Translations under genes and position numbers: made by a program
Assembly (NCBI GenBank): GCA_018398815.1
Contig: CM031616.1
Coordinates: 73,150,116-73,214,115 of the forward strand
Source: Conus ventricosus
Lineage: Eukaryota > Mollusca > Gastropoda > Neogastropoda > Conidae
DNA: 64,000 nucleotides
Reading direction: 5' to 3'
The notes under the pieces: generated by a model
The model's input: only the letters and a program-made list of their open reading frames with translations
What the model was told of the DNA's origin: nothing
The model's database searches: none
Shown here: one piece after another, positions 1-13,200 of the stretch
How positions within the stretch are numbered: position 1 is the first letter of the stretch
How the letters are laid out: every line of letters begins with the position of its first letter

Positions 1-361
1 GTGTGTACACTGCTGCTGGTGGTCACCAAGTTTCCGTGACCTGATAATGTAGCGGTGTGCTGGAGGGGGGGCATTTTGCTGCAGAGACGAGAGTCGTCTT
101 CCTTGGGCCTCAAGAGTTTGCTGTAGTGTTCTGAAATGGAGAAGCACCATGCTGTGACCATGCGCCCAGTGGTGGTCGGCGCATTACAGTGCATGGCCCG
201 GTGGACACAGCGCAGTGGGTGGAACATGTATGCATAGGCGCTGAAGGGGAGAAGGCAATAAACTGTCAGGAATTTTCTGACGAGGTAGATTGTGTAAAAG
301 CCAGGGTTGAGTTTGTGGAAAAAAAAGGGGATAAACGCAATTAACCCTAAAGGAATTATCC

Positions 362-776
362 TCAACTCTTTCATTCCTACTTTTCTATGAACCATTACTT
401 TCTCTTGTTCCTAGATTTTTATAATACGAGTATTCCCTTCATTCCTGGATTTAGAGAAGAAGAAAAAAAGTGGAAATGAGAACTGCCATGTATGCAGTAG
501 CAAACCGGCCAGAAAAGAGCGGCAAGCACTTTCCCACGCTGTAGGGGCCGTCTGGCATCCATTCCATTCATAAACACTACCGCGTGAGCGACCCGGTCAT
601 GACGTGTACCGATGACGCGACTCGCACGAAGTTCAAAGCGCTTACCGCGAGAACCGATTTGTCGGGCTGCAGGAAGGAAAGGGGGAATTTTGTGCTGCCC
701 GGTTTTCTGGGCTGCAGGAAGGAAGGGTAGGGTTTCTGCAAACTGGAAAACCGGGTTGTAGGGATGAAAGAGTTAA
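362..776. mobile_element. TTAA-type MITE (piggyBac-like), 415 bp
   Basis: Imperfect terminal inverted repeats: CAACTCTTTCATTCCTAC near 364 and GTAGGGATGAAAGAGTTAA at 758-776. The right end carries TTAA; the left has TCAA. The interior is GC-richer than its flanks and shows two copies of a CTGCAGGAAGGAA motif. There is no transposase. The piggyBac assignment is inferred from TTAA termini. Confidence 0.55.
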
Positions 777-2337
777 ATGGGGATACAAGATGCACACAAA
801 CAAGTGCTTAAAGAGTTGTCGATCAAAGGAAGACCTGTCCATTGGATGATGAATACATGTGTAAACGGAATACTGTCCACCTTTAGTTAATTTGCTTCTC
901 TAAGGTGAGAAAATCAGAATAGTCATTATCATTAAGATAGGGCCCGGAGATGGAGCAGGGGAGTTTCTGTGTACACTTGATGGCCAAGATGGTGGAGGCA
1001 AGTCTTGTTGAAGCAGTTGTTGAAGCAGCGAAGAACATGTGCCTGAACTCCGTAGTAATTACTCAGTAGATATCCAGGACACTGAAAGGTTCGTGTTTTC
1101 TAGCTGCTGCTTGCAGTTGTGTCATTATGTCCGTTACCTGTGGGGCAAAATGCTTCAGGGATAGTGTGCGCATGCTCTTTCTACAACGATGAAAGGGGAA
1201 GACATTAAATCAAAGATGTTGGATCTCCAGACTTTGGCCAAATATGCAAATTTTCAGAAAGGGTTGATTGAAATTGTTTAATCGTCATTGCACGGTGTCC
1301 TACAGTCATTGCACAATGTCCCATGTTTACTACACAGTGTTGAGTGCCTTTGTGCGCATTTCTGCGGTGACCTGAACATCACACGACCTATTGCTTTTTG
1401 ACAAAAAAAAAAGAAAAGAAATATATATATGTACATATGTGTGTGAAATGCAAAATTTTTTTCCCCAGGTACATTTCTGCTGTGACCTTAGTTTGAAAAA
1501 CGAGGCAAATTTTTGTTTATGTGGTTGTGTGGTGTAGTTTGCCGATGATGACAGAAATGTTATTACAGTCATTGCTGGAGGTGGAAATGACAAGTCATTT
1601 CAAAATGGTTGTTGACTTCATTTTTTTTTTTCATTTTGGTGATTGGCTTGGCCCCATGGGTGTGGGTAGGCCAAGGGCTTCGTTAAAATATACTTTGCCA
1701 AGTTCTGTGCCAGTAATTTCCCCACTCTGTCTGGTTTTTTTTTCTTTTTAAATGTGTGTACTGTTTTTCCGGCCTTTAGGTATGGGCTGTTCTTCCACCT
1801 TTGTGCTCGACAGTGTTTTTTCCTTCCTTTCTTTTGTCACAACAAACAAATAACGAGCGGGTTTCATTGCACTCTTGCTGCAAGCTGGGGGACTACCCAC
1901 TGTCCACGCTGGCCGTTCTGTCAGCAGTGTCTGCTGTTGTTTTCTGTGTGTGCGTGTAGACTCAAGAGCAAAAACAAATTGAGCAGAATGCCTGGTTTCC
2001 CAGTAGCCTGGCCTAGTTTTATCTGCCTCACCAATGACGGTAGTGTAGCTTACAGTTGTGTATATGTGTTGACATTTTGTGCTGATGTTAAAATTTTGTC
2101 CTCGTGATCATTTTCAGAATGAGACCTGGTATATACTTCTCTTGTGATCTCATCCCACAGAAGGCCCAGTGAGGTCAGCGGGGGGTAACGAAACAAAAAA
2201 AAAAAAATCGTTTTTAACTAAACGAGTGGGATCCCCATTCATTAATTTGATTTTACAACCAGTGAATACATGGGTCAGAGTGTAACAGTGTTGGCAAGTT
2301 TTGATGAAAAGTGGAGCAGACAGGACTGTCTGAAAGG

Positions 2338-2414
2338 AATGCTCCTATAGAAGACATGCTCAAGACATGCTCCTATAGAAGACATGCTCCTATAGAAGAC
2401 ATGCTTCTATAGAA
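2338..2414. repeat. 17-bp tandem repeat, about 4 copies
   Basis: Unit GACATGCTCCTATAGAA is repeated with one short, broken copy. Confidence 0.85.
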
Positions 2415-2791
2415 CAAACCTTGGTGTCAGTATTCATGCAGTTAACTTCCTGCATGTTAATGTCCATAAATCCACAAAAATTGTCGAGCAAAATTTACGA
2501 CCCCACCTTCACCCTTGATACAGTCAGGAATTGACGGTGGAAGGTCCCCCCCCCCCCGCCTTTTTTTTTCTTTCTTTTTCAAAGCTCTTAATGTGGCTTA
2601 CTTTGGTTTTCGTGGATTACAAGATACTCATACATCCTCCCTCTTACATTTGGTTGTAACTTTCTCTGATTTTTTACCCCCTCTTCTTGGTTGTGCTCTG
2701 CTTATGTTGGACAGTGTAATAGTGTCCGATTTGGGTTGTTGAATTCCGACTCCTGCACTACAGCTTTCCACCATGTTTTATATTCAGGACA

Positions 2792-2797
2792 AATAAA
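2792..2797 (+). other. candidate plus-strand poly(A) signal
   Basis: AATAAA followed within 30 bases by a GT-rich stretch (from about 2817), the usual arrangement of a 3' processing site. No coding exon was identified upstream, so this stays tentative. Confidence 0.25.
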
Positions 2798-3299
2798 TAC
2801 AACTTATGCCTGTCATTGTGTGTATGTGTGTGTGTGCATGTATCAGATTGTGTGCTTATGTGCAACATTTCATCAATGACAATTCAGTCAGGTGTGTATT
2901 TCTTTTTTTGTATTTTTAGCTTGCACAGTGGCCCTTTTGTTTCACATTGCATTTCCATATGGTTACAAATATAGTCAATTTGAATCCAAGGTGATAAATA
3001 GAATAATGATGTATGTCCCCGACAAAGATCCAGAAAGAGAGTTTAAACATGTCAGGATCCAGGTCAGCCCAGCTGTGTGGATAGTAGGTAGTTGTGGAAT
3101 CATGCTCCCACCTATCTCTGTCTGCCACATGACACAGGTGTCCTATACTGGTATCGACTTGCGTGAAACTTTTTCGTGATATGTCCTGTGTCTGTGCTGG
3201 CTGGACAGCTCGGGACGTAGTATATTAGTATCGACTTGAAGGAAACTTTTTCGTGACACATCGTGTGAGCGACGGCAGAGCAGCTCACAACAATTTAGA

Positions 3300-4650
3300 C
3301 TGGCCAGTGACTTGGGCAACAGTGACAGTTAGAAACCCCACGGTGCGTTTCTTTCTCTGTATTCATTTTCAAACGATTTATTACAGTGTAACGGTGACAA
3401 TTTGAAACCACACAGTGCATTTCTTTCTTCATTTCTAAATGATTTATTACAGTTTAACGGTGAAGGTTTGAAACCAGTGCATTTCTTTCTTACTTCATTT
3501 TTAAATGATGTTACAGTTTAACGGTGACAATTTGAAACCACACAATGCATGTTTTTCTTTGTATACTTAATTTGTTGCAGTTTAACAGTGACAATTTGAA
3601 ATCGCACTGTGCATTTCTTTCTTTGTATAATAAATGATCTATTACAGTTTAACAGTGACAGTTTTAAACCTCAGTTTCTTAGTAGATGATTTTATATTAA
3701 GTGGTTTATTACGGTTTAACAGTGACAATTTGAAACCCCATAGTGTCTTTCTTAGTAGATCATTTATATTAAATGCATTACAGTTTAACAGGAGCAATTT
3801 CAAGCCCCATAGTATTACTTTCTTAGATCATTTATATTAAATGCATTACAGTTTAACAGCTGCAACTTCAAACTCAAGTGTTTATTGGTAAATGGTTTAT
3901 TAGTTTACTAAGGACAGTTTGAAACTCCTTGGTGTTTTTGTTTCTCAATAGATCATTTTATATTAAATGGTTTATTACAGTTGAACAGCGACAGTTTGAA
4001 ACCTCAGTGTTTATTTCTTTCTTTGTAGATTTTTTTTTTTTTTTTACAGTTTAACACCAAGATCATTTTAAATGATTTATTAGTTTGACAATTTGATGAA
4101 AAAAAATTACATTTTAACACTAAGATTTATTAAATGATTTATTACAGTTTGACAATTTGATATTTTTTTACATTTTAACACTAAGATTATTAAATGATTT
4201 ATTACAGTTTGATAATTCAAAACCCCATAGTGTTTTTCTTAGATCATTTTAAATGGTTTATTACAGTTTAAGACCATTGTAAATAATTTATTACATTTTA
4301 ACAGTGACAATTTCAAACCCCAGTGTTTTGTTAGATCAGTTTACATTAAAGCAGTTTACATTAAATGATTTATCAGTGTTTAGTAGATCATTTTATATCG
4401 AGTGATTTATTACAGTTTAAAAATGACAATTTAGAAACCCATAGTGTTTAGATAATTTATATTTGGAAACTCCATTTTTTGGGGTGGGGGGGGGGGGGGG
4501 GGGGGGGGGTAGGTTCATTGTATTAATATTAGATGATTTATCACAGTTTGACCATTTGAAAACCCCAGTGTTTTTTCCTTTTAGTAGATCAGTTTAACAG
4601 TGACAATTTGAAACCTTAGTAGATCATTTTATATTAAATAGTTTATTAGT
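3300..4650. repeat. AT-rich degenerate satellite
   Basis: About 18-20 decayed copies of a 50-80 bp motif containing TTTATTACAGTTTAACAGTG, ACAATTTGAAACC and AGTAGATCATTTTATATTAA. Copies differ in length and internal deletions. A G run (4481-4509) is embedded. Confidence 0.8.
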
Positions 4651-5152
4651 TTGAGCAGATGGAATTAGGAAAAGATAACTTTAATCTGTTGCTTGAGAGC
4701 CAATTCCAATCAAAGGAATAAATCAGACTGGGTAATTAGCCATCAACAAAGTCAAAATAAAACTGACAAAAAAAAGTATGGAGAATCAGTGTGTGGTTTG
4801 GACAGACGGCCGAGATTAGGTCAAAAGCAGGGACTAGGATGACTAAGCTGTAACGCAACACACTGGACAACCCACAAGCAAAAGCTGACTAGGATGACAA
4901 AACTAAAGAGCTGTAACAACACACTGGACAACCGTCAGTTTGCTTACAATACAAGCAGCTTTTATTGCACAACACCAAGCCGAAACAGACAGAAGACGAT
5001 TTCCCCAAAGGCATTCATTCACTGCTGGTTGCCTGATAAATACATACACCCTCCAAGGCACCATGAAAGGAGACTTGAAGCCAACACAAAACGGACATTC
5101 GGGACTTTTACAGGTCTGATTTTGAAGCCTTTTGGAACTAGGATTTGGTCCA

Positions 5153-5349
5153 GGGACCAGTACTTGAATGAGGTGTAACCCTCGGGGCTGGACCAGTACT
5201 TGAATCAACGAGGTGTAACCCTCGGGGCTGGACCAGTACTTGAATCAACAAGGTGTAACCCTCGGGGCTGGACCAGTACTTGAATCAACGAGGTGTAACC
5301 CCTCAGGGCTGGACCAGTACTTGAATCAATGTGTAACCCTCAAGGCTGG
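5153..5349. repeat. 40-bp minisatellite, about 5 copies
   Basis: Unit built from GGACCAGTACTTGAATCAAC and GAGGTGTAACCCTCGGGGCT. First and last copies are shortened. Confidence 0.92.
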
Positions 5350-5941
5350 GGTGATAATCCCGATTTATTCCTTCATTGGAAGCTGGTCATTGCAAAACCC
5401 ACATAAAGAGTATGTATATGGTATGTCCTACATCCACACTAAATGATTTATAATTTCCTACTATATAGTGGATAGAACAGCTGAAATACATTGGAATGCT
5501 ACCGTCATACGTCCCTATGTAAATAACAGATATTCTGCAGGTACATCCATACTATGTGATGGAAAGAACCGACTCAAAATGGACAAATAGCAATGAGAAG
5601 GGTTCTACCGTTGATCCGCTCCATTATAGGCTAAAATATCTGGCATTCACTGGAAATTTACTGTGGCACCACTGTCCCTGGAAACTGGCCAGTCTGTGGA
5701 CAACAGCAACTTTTTACATCCCCTTTTTGACTCCAGTCCCCCCACCAAGATTGTTATCGAATAGTGTATGGAAATTTGTTCCATCCTTCATTCAGCAGAG
5801 CCAACATCAGCGTCGAGTTCGAACCTCTCCCAAGGTTAGATTTGTACAGCCAGACACCTCTGCCCACCAGCAGTGTATGGTTACCCGATTCAGTTCAGGG
5901 CGGTGGAAGGAGAGGGGTGGGCTTCACCTTTCACAATGCCA

Positions 5942-7780
5942 TGTGTGACGGACCCTATTTCGTCCCGTCCCTAATTTGGGGCACACCTTCGACCTGAACA
6001 GGTAAACCTGTAAAACCAATTGCCCTGTTTACCCCACAGCTTACTCACCTGCTTTTTGTGCAAGTCAGGTGAGAAAAGATTTCCCTTCAGTCTCCACAGA
6101 GCTACTGAGCGAGCAAGTTGATCAGAGAGGCGAAGGGAGACTGAAGGCAGGTCCTTGCTGGCAGTCTGGTTGGTATGTGTTGATAATTGATTTGAAGTTA
6201 GGGTTTGCATTAATGAAATTGGTTTTTTTTCTACAGGTGATTGGGAACTTTACAGCTCTTGGCAATAATCTTGAAAATATTTGTTCCCTTGATATATATA
6301 TCTTACGATTTGACGAGACATAGGGTGACAGTAGGACGTTGTAGTTGGTGAATGTTTGAGTCTAGAGGAGGATGAGGAGAATGGAGTAGAAAAAAAGGAA
6401 GAATATGTATACTGATACGTGATCTTAAAAAAGTAATCCAGTTAAATCACTGTATAATTGAAAAAAAAGTATTGATCTTTTTCCCTAAAGCATCATAATG
6501 ATGGGAGTGTTCGTGAGCTCTGGAAGTGAGCAATGAAAATTACTGTGCATGGAATTATCGGAAAATGTATTCCGATTCTTGTTGTGGAAAGATAAAAAGG
6601 GTTGAATGGAAATTGTTCCTCGATATATATATAGATATATATAGATATATATATATATATATATATTTAGACACATCTAGTGATGATGATGAAACTTTTT
6701 TTTGATAAAAAGGGACGAACTGAAATAGTTCCCTGAAATGTAATTGGACACCTAGTGATGATGTGATATGACAAAAACATTCTTTTCTTGATAAAATGGG
6801 ACAAACAGAATTCGTTCCTTTGTATGTAATAATTGTATTCTTGGTACTTTGAAAAAAGGGTTCCAGGTGGAAATCCTTTCCTTCAATGTAAAACAATCAT
6901 GGTGTTAACCCTTTTCAAAGTACCAAGAATACAATTATTACAAACAAAGGAACGAATTCTGTTTGTCCCATTTTATCAAGAAAAGAATGTTTTTGTCATA
7001 TCACATCATCACTAGAGGTGTCCAATTACATTTCAGGGAACGATTTCCGTTCATCCCTTTTTATCAAAAAACGAGTGTTCATCATCACCACTAGACATGC
7101 CTAAATATATATATATCAAAGAACAATTTCCGTTTGTCCCTTTTTATCTTTCCACAACAAGAATCAGAATACATTTTCCGATAATTTATGCACAGTAATT
7201 TTCATTGCTCACTTCCAGAGCTCGCCAACACTCACATCATTATGATGCTTTAGGGAAAAAGATAAATACTTTTTTTCAATAATACAGTGATTTAACTAGA
7301 TTACTTTTTTCCATCACGTATCAGTATACATATTCTTTCTTTTTTTCTATTCCATTCTCCTCATCCTAGACTCAAACATTCACCAACTACAACGTCCTAC
7401 TGTCACCCTATGTCTCGTCAAATCTAAAGATATATCAAGGGAACAAATATTTTCAAGGTTATTGCCAAGAGCTGTAAAGTTCCCAATCACCTGTAGAAAA
7501 AAAAACAATTTCATGAATGCAAACCCTAACTTCAAATCAATTATCAACACATACCAACCCGACTGCCAGCCAGGACCTGCCTTCAGTCTCCCTTCGCCTC
7601 TCTGATCAACTTGCTCGGCCAGTAGCTCTGTGGAGACTGAAGGGAAATCTTTTCTCACCTGACTTGCACAAAATGCAGGTGAGTAAGCTGTGGGGTAAAC
7701 AGAGCAATTGGTTTTACAGGTTTACCTGTTCTGGTCAAAGGTGTGCCCCAAATTTGGGACAGGACAAAATACTGTCACAC
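5942..7780. mobile_element. long inverted repeat / foldback element
   Basis: Left arm about 5942-6859, right arm about 6905-7780, reverse complements of each other with a spacer of roughly 45-60 bp. Outer ends share TTTGGGGCACACCTT...GAACAGGTAAACCTGTAAAA; the inner turn is GGTACTTTGAAAA / TTTTCAAAGTACC. Arms differ by scattered substitutions, small indels and TA-repeat length. No transposase is encoded; short frames in the arms mirror each other. It may be a foldback transposon or an old palindromic duplication. Confidence 0.88.
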
Positions 7781-8029
7781 CAAGACAGGGAGATTATCTT
7801 TCACAACCTAAAGATGTTCTCCATTTTCAGTTGTCATTTTTAAAAGGGTCAGAATCCTTCAAGCAGCTCTGGTCCTAGCAGTAATACATAAGGGTTAGGG
7901 TTAGACAAGTCCCAGTGTTATGTAAACCCTACAACAAAATGGATAAGGAATCAGCAGTTTGGAACAGTGACTGAGTAATGCTGTGCATGCCACCGAAGTT
8001 GTACTTCTTCCCCCTGTTTAAAAAAACGG

Positions 8030-10129
8030 TGCTTAGTGAACAATGTTTATTCACAAAACAAACAATTTAGCACAAGCATTTTACACATGAAAGTTTCAAA
8101 GAGGATCACACTTATGGCAAGAAACATACTCCAAGAGAAGAAGAAGAAAAAAGTACAAAGCCTCTCGATTTTAAAAATCTGCAACGCCATACACAACATT
8201 TTGAGACCCCAACAACATGGCTTCAAACATGCATTTCATTAGTAATCAATCAATCAACCCCTGCTAATTAATACGAAACTTGGCAGTGAAGCTCTGCTTT
8301 CCATCACATGTCAACCTGTGCGCACAATACCAAGGTGACCGACAGGACCAAAACTGTAAATTACACACCATAATCCACGCCAACTACAAGATTCATGATC
8401 AGATGAACATTGTTAATGTAGCAATGATATACAGCTTTTTAGGTGAAAATTAACCTACGCTGCAAATAAATTAAAATGAACTCGTGAACTTGGGCAACTT
8501 CCTAAGGAGTGGAAACTATGGAAATTTCTTTTCCCAATTCCAGTTAAGGTTTACTAAAGAATGCAACAGTCGATCATTCAACCAAACCACTGGTTTAAAA
8601 ACCGATTGGACAAATCTAATGAATGGTGGAATAACATTTTACATGTGAAACCCCCCCCCCTTCCCCCCCCTCTGTACAGGGGGTTGGATTTTGCACATAT
8701 ACAAATGTAGACACAAAGATCTGTGCTTTAGTCTTCTCGATTCCTCCAAGCTCTGTGCTACACATGCACCTGTTGACCTTACCGACCTAAACAAACATTC
8801 CCTGCTGTGAAGATGCAAAACGAATTCATGCCATGCAAGAAATACTCCGAACAACATCTCAACTTCTTGGTCCTGTATGTTCCAAAAAAAAAAAAGCGGC
8901 AAGTATGAGAAACCTGCTCCAGATCTAGTGCCCTGAATGAGATGGAGAAACTGGACCCTGGCACTGTCCAGAAAGACTGACCATGTCTAATCACCCCCAA
9001 AAGATCAAACTGGTGTTTGAAATGCCCCCTCACATTACTGGATAGGCTCTGCATACCATGTAGCCTTGTCCGGCAATGACTCTTGTCATGTTCTTGCACG
9101 AGGCCTTCACAGACAGATGCCTGAAAGATGGCATCACTTTTAACTAGCCGACTCTGCCTGCACTGCTGTCCATGATTCACTAGCCGACTCTGCCTGCACT
9201 ACAGTCAAGGTGAGACTCAGAGTCCCCATCCTACAATAAACAACTCTTCCCTATGACTACAAAGAGGGCTTCTTATTTTTTATTCACCGATGAATTTACA
9301 TGATCTGTTCCAGTTCTGTTGTGAAGGTTTGGCGTTTTTTCCATTGTTAGAATCACCACATCTCTGTTGACAAAATGGATATGGGTAATCGCGACATCTC
9401 TATTGACAAAATAGTTTTGGGTAACAAATTACTTCATTCAGTTTTGGTAACATATTACTTCATTCAGTTTTTACTTTCTTCAATCTGTTTGGGCCCAGCT
9501 GAAGGGCTGACCGATTTCCCCCAGTTTCTGCCCATATTATCATCTCCAAATCCCTCTACCAAATGAATTTCCCTTGCTACCAAAAAGAAGAAAAAAAAGA
9601 AAGAAAATCCAGCTGTTATCTTTTTTTCACAGTATAGCTTGTTCTGTAAAAGACATGCACATGGTGCAAATATTCAAATGATGGCCAGGTTATCGCACCA
9701 ATGAAGCACTTGTCCTTGTTTCTCATCGGTCAGTTACAAAGCAACCAACTGATCCAACATAAGAAAGCGTCCATAGAAAAATTATTTAAAAAAAAAACAC
9801 AAAAAGCCCAAACAGCTCTCCTCCCTCGAGTCACTTCCTCTGCCACAGTGACCACGATCCAAACCAGACTCCTACAGAAAGGACAGGGAGGGGGGAGAAA
9901 GGCGCCACCAAACATCAGACCACTTGATTTTCAAACCAGTCACGTCACGACAAGAGACCTTTCACCTCCACCGAGACCTGTTTCCAAAGACTATAAATGG
10001 CAACTAAAATATCACTAGTACAGTACATCTGACAACCAGAAGATTGGAGGGGGGGGGGGGGGGATGAAGGGGGGGGTTGAGGAAGTAACCCTGGTTGACG
10101 GAGGTGGACAATGCTACAAGGAAGGGAGG
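8030..10129 (-). other. probable CRMP 3' UTR with candidate poly(A) signals
   Basis: Sequence downstream of the stop contains no supported gene. Minus-strand AATAAA motifs lie at 9279-9284 (about 850 nt after the stop) and 8046-8051 (about 2.1 kb). Either could end the transcript. The boundary is inferred without transcript data. Confidence 0.4.
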
Positions 10130-10215
10130 TTACCACAAGGCTGTGGACCGGCCGCCAGGCGGGTTGCTGATGCGGGTGGTCGCTTTCACCCCCATCTTGT
10201 CATCGATCTGGGCTC
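10130..10215 (-). CDS. CRMP: CRMP last coding exon and stop
   Basis: Reads (G)[17 protein letters not shown] then [10 protein letters not shown] and TAA (10130-10132). It aligns with the CRMP C-terminus AQIDD...TTQRI.APPGGR. The acceptor GTGCAG at 10216-10218 restores GGA (Gly) with the single base left by exon 13. A second AG 8 bases further in (CCCAG before ATC) could serve as an alternative acceptor but would not preserve the Gly-Ala-Gln. Confidence 0.93.
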
Positions 10216-13200
10216 CTGCACACATTGACGTCACCGATGAACTGGATTTCCTAATCTGTTCCTTACTTTTTCACTGCTGCTCTTGTTGTTTTCACTCCAA
10301 TGAGCACCACTCCCCTGCCCTAACCCATTAAGTAGTAACCTATAAACGACTGAAATGTCCGGTTTTCCCCCCATCTCCTTTTTTTTGTTGTTTGAACACA
10401 GATACACTTAAGTCTGAGAGAGAGATTAATTAAAGTACAAAGATAACAACAAAAAAACAAAGACAAAGAAGAAAAGACAAGAAATCATATCCTTAATTTT
10501 GTGTTATTTATTCTCAACCTGGAGAAAAAAAAAAACATGCCCCAGCCAGTACTTTCTTCTCTCGTTTCTTGGTGGCGTTCAGTCTGACCTTTGGGAAAAA
10601 CGAATGAACCGAGCAGATTTAATATGCCCTAACCAGTCATTTCTTCTCTTGTTTCCTGATTGTATTCAGTCTGAAGTGGGCAAAACCAAATGAACTGGGC
10701 AGACTAAACATGCCAACTAATACTTTCTTCTCTTGTTTCCTGACTGTATTCAGTCTGAAGTGGGGCAAAACCAAATGAACTGGGCAGACTAAACATGCCC
10801 CAACTAATACTTTCTTCTCTTGTTTCCCCGATTGTATTCAGTCTGAAGTGGGGCAAAACCAAATGAACTGGCAGACTAAACATGCCCCAACTAATACTTT
10901 CTTCTCTTGTTTCCTGACTGTATTCAGTCTGAAGTGGGGAAAACCAAATGAACTAGGCAGACTAAACATGCCCCAACTAATACTTTCTTCTCTTGTTTCC
11001 TGACTGTATTCAGTCTGAAGTGGGGAAAACCAAATGAACTAGGCAGACTAAACATGCCAACTAATACTTTCTTCTCTTGTTTCCTGATTGTATTCAGTCT
11101 GAAGTGGGGAAAACCAAATGAACCGGGCAGACTAAACATGCCCCAACTAATACTTTCTTCTCTTGTTTCCTGATTGTATTCAGTCTGAAGTGGGGCAAAA
11201 CCAAATGAACTAGGCAGACTAAACATGCCCCAACTAATACTTTCTTCTCTTGTTTCCCGACTGTATTCAGTCTGAAGTGGGGAAACCAAATGAACTGAGC
11301 AGATTTAACCCTCTGCCCCTTGGATCGCCCACTGTGGCCCGAAACGCGATGCCTTTCGTATCCTTGTAACGCCCGCTGTGGCCCGAAATACACTGATGCC
11401 GTTTGGCTGCCCCTAGCAGACGAATTTTTCCCACAATGCTTTGCGGCATTATACAGTGACGTAGTTCCGGTTTCCAACTTCCTTCCAGTCCAAACAGCGC
11501 GTTTTTTCATGGAGTACTTCAGTCGCAGTGATTTTTTTGAAGTTGAGAGCAAGTTTGTGATCGAGATTTTCGCTTCGGCAAGATGGACGACGAAACTTTG
11601 GAGATGTTGGCGAACATTTTTGGTGGCAGTGACAGTGATGAGGAGCTATTTACTGGCTTTAAATTAGAAGAAATAGTGAAAGGAGAGGAGTCCGATGTCG
11701 ATTTTGGTGGCTGATGGAGGCGATCTCGGCGAAAATCTTAACATTAACTATGCCGATTACGATGGCGTTTCATGCAGTTCGGTAAGTAGTGTTGAACTTA
11801 GCATAATTTTTTTACACCATTTTATCAACAAAGATATAAGCTTTGATGCATGTGGAATTTTACTTCAAAATGTTAACTTAATTTTGGAGCAAATAAAACA
11901 TATTTATGACCAAGGTTTGTATTTTTTCTGATTTTTTATTTAACATCAGTACATCCAATTTACGGAGTTACTTACCTTCCCTTAAGATTATGATACTAGT
12001 AAGCACTCAGACGGTCCAAGGGGCAAAGGGTTAAGGGGAGAGGCGGCATGAAAATTTGACCATTTCCTTTCAAAAATAATGTTTTGGGTTCTATGTGTTT
12101 TTGTGCTCAAGTAAGTCGGATGAAACCATCTGTGGTGTTCATTTCATCTATTTTCACAATTTTCTTAGTAAAAAATGACTTTATTTAAAGGAGGCGTGTG
12201 TGAAAATTGCTCAACTTCTTTATTTTCAAACGTCGTTTTCTCAAAATCACTTTTTTTCGACAATGGTTGATGTGCAAGGAACACAATATCTCTGGATCCA
12301 GACTAGCTAGCTTGGTAATTTTTTTTTCTTTTGATCAAAAATGATTTCTGCATGCAATTACATTTATTTATAAGTCAAAACAGCACTTATTATTTGCTAT
12401 TTCTATTTGAAAAATTCAAGAGCAAATGAAATGCGAAGCCTGATGGCCACCATATGGGAAAAAAATTATTGAAAAAAAAAGGTTAAGATATTTGTAACTG
12501 CATTACTACAGCTCAGCAAAACAAGAAAAGTCATGTTTCAAGTGCCTAACATGTCTGCTATGATAGAAATACAGTTCTTGTTATGAACCTTTTTTTTTTT
12601 TTTTTTCATTTTTCATAATTTTGCCCCCATTTATGGTCCCCAAATCACACAAGAGCTTTGAAATCGTCCAAATATGTTTTTTCCATGTTTTTTTTTTTTT
12701 TAACATAATAAAAAAAAGAAAAAATTAAGTTTAAAAGAACAATGGTTAACCCTCTGCCTACCGCATGACTTTGTGCTATATGACTATGAGAATACCATGC
12801 CAAGAGAGGTAACTCCGCAACACATACACACTTGCCATAAAGAAACCTCAATAGAAAATTTGTTTTTAACTTATCTATTCTGTAAAAGTAATGAAAAAAA
12901 TTCAAAGACATCACTCCATCCAAAACAGCCATTTCCCCCCCATATAGTGAACTGGTACACGAGGAAAAAAAAACAAACGAACAGACTAACTGTACTTTGG
13001 TATTCTCAGTGCTAAAACAATTTTCCCTAAATTCACTGTACCCACAGAACATCATGGATTAGGAGCACAGAGTGATTTTCCAAGTCTAAACAAAGTACTG
13101 AAACCTTCAGGAACAAAATAAAGTCATTCTGTATGGTATGCACACTAAATAATCAACTTTTATTGTGAAGCAAAAAACAACAACCCAAACTTCAACAATT

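Larger units (their letters stand above)
777..3299. other. flanking DNA with no gene recognised
   Basis: T-rich sequence without a convincing coding region on either strand. It holds a short 17-bp tandem repeat (2338-2414), a C tract near 2547 and a two-copy duplication around TCGACTTG...ACTTTTTCGTGA (3157 and 3231). It could be the 3' UTR of an upstream plus-strand gene, but only a poly(A) signal supports that. Confidence 0.5.

Noticed and set aside
2892..3179. 95-codon plus-strand frame with a hydrophobic start and YVPDKDPEREFKH
   Set aside because: No recognised family, no splice context, and an equally long frame on the opposite strand. It could be a fossil exon but is not supported.
5556..5997. 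Overlapping plus-strand frames next to the foldback element
   Set aside because: Two frames compete without a known domain and run into the inverted repeat.
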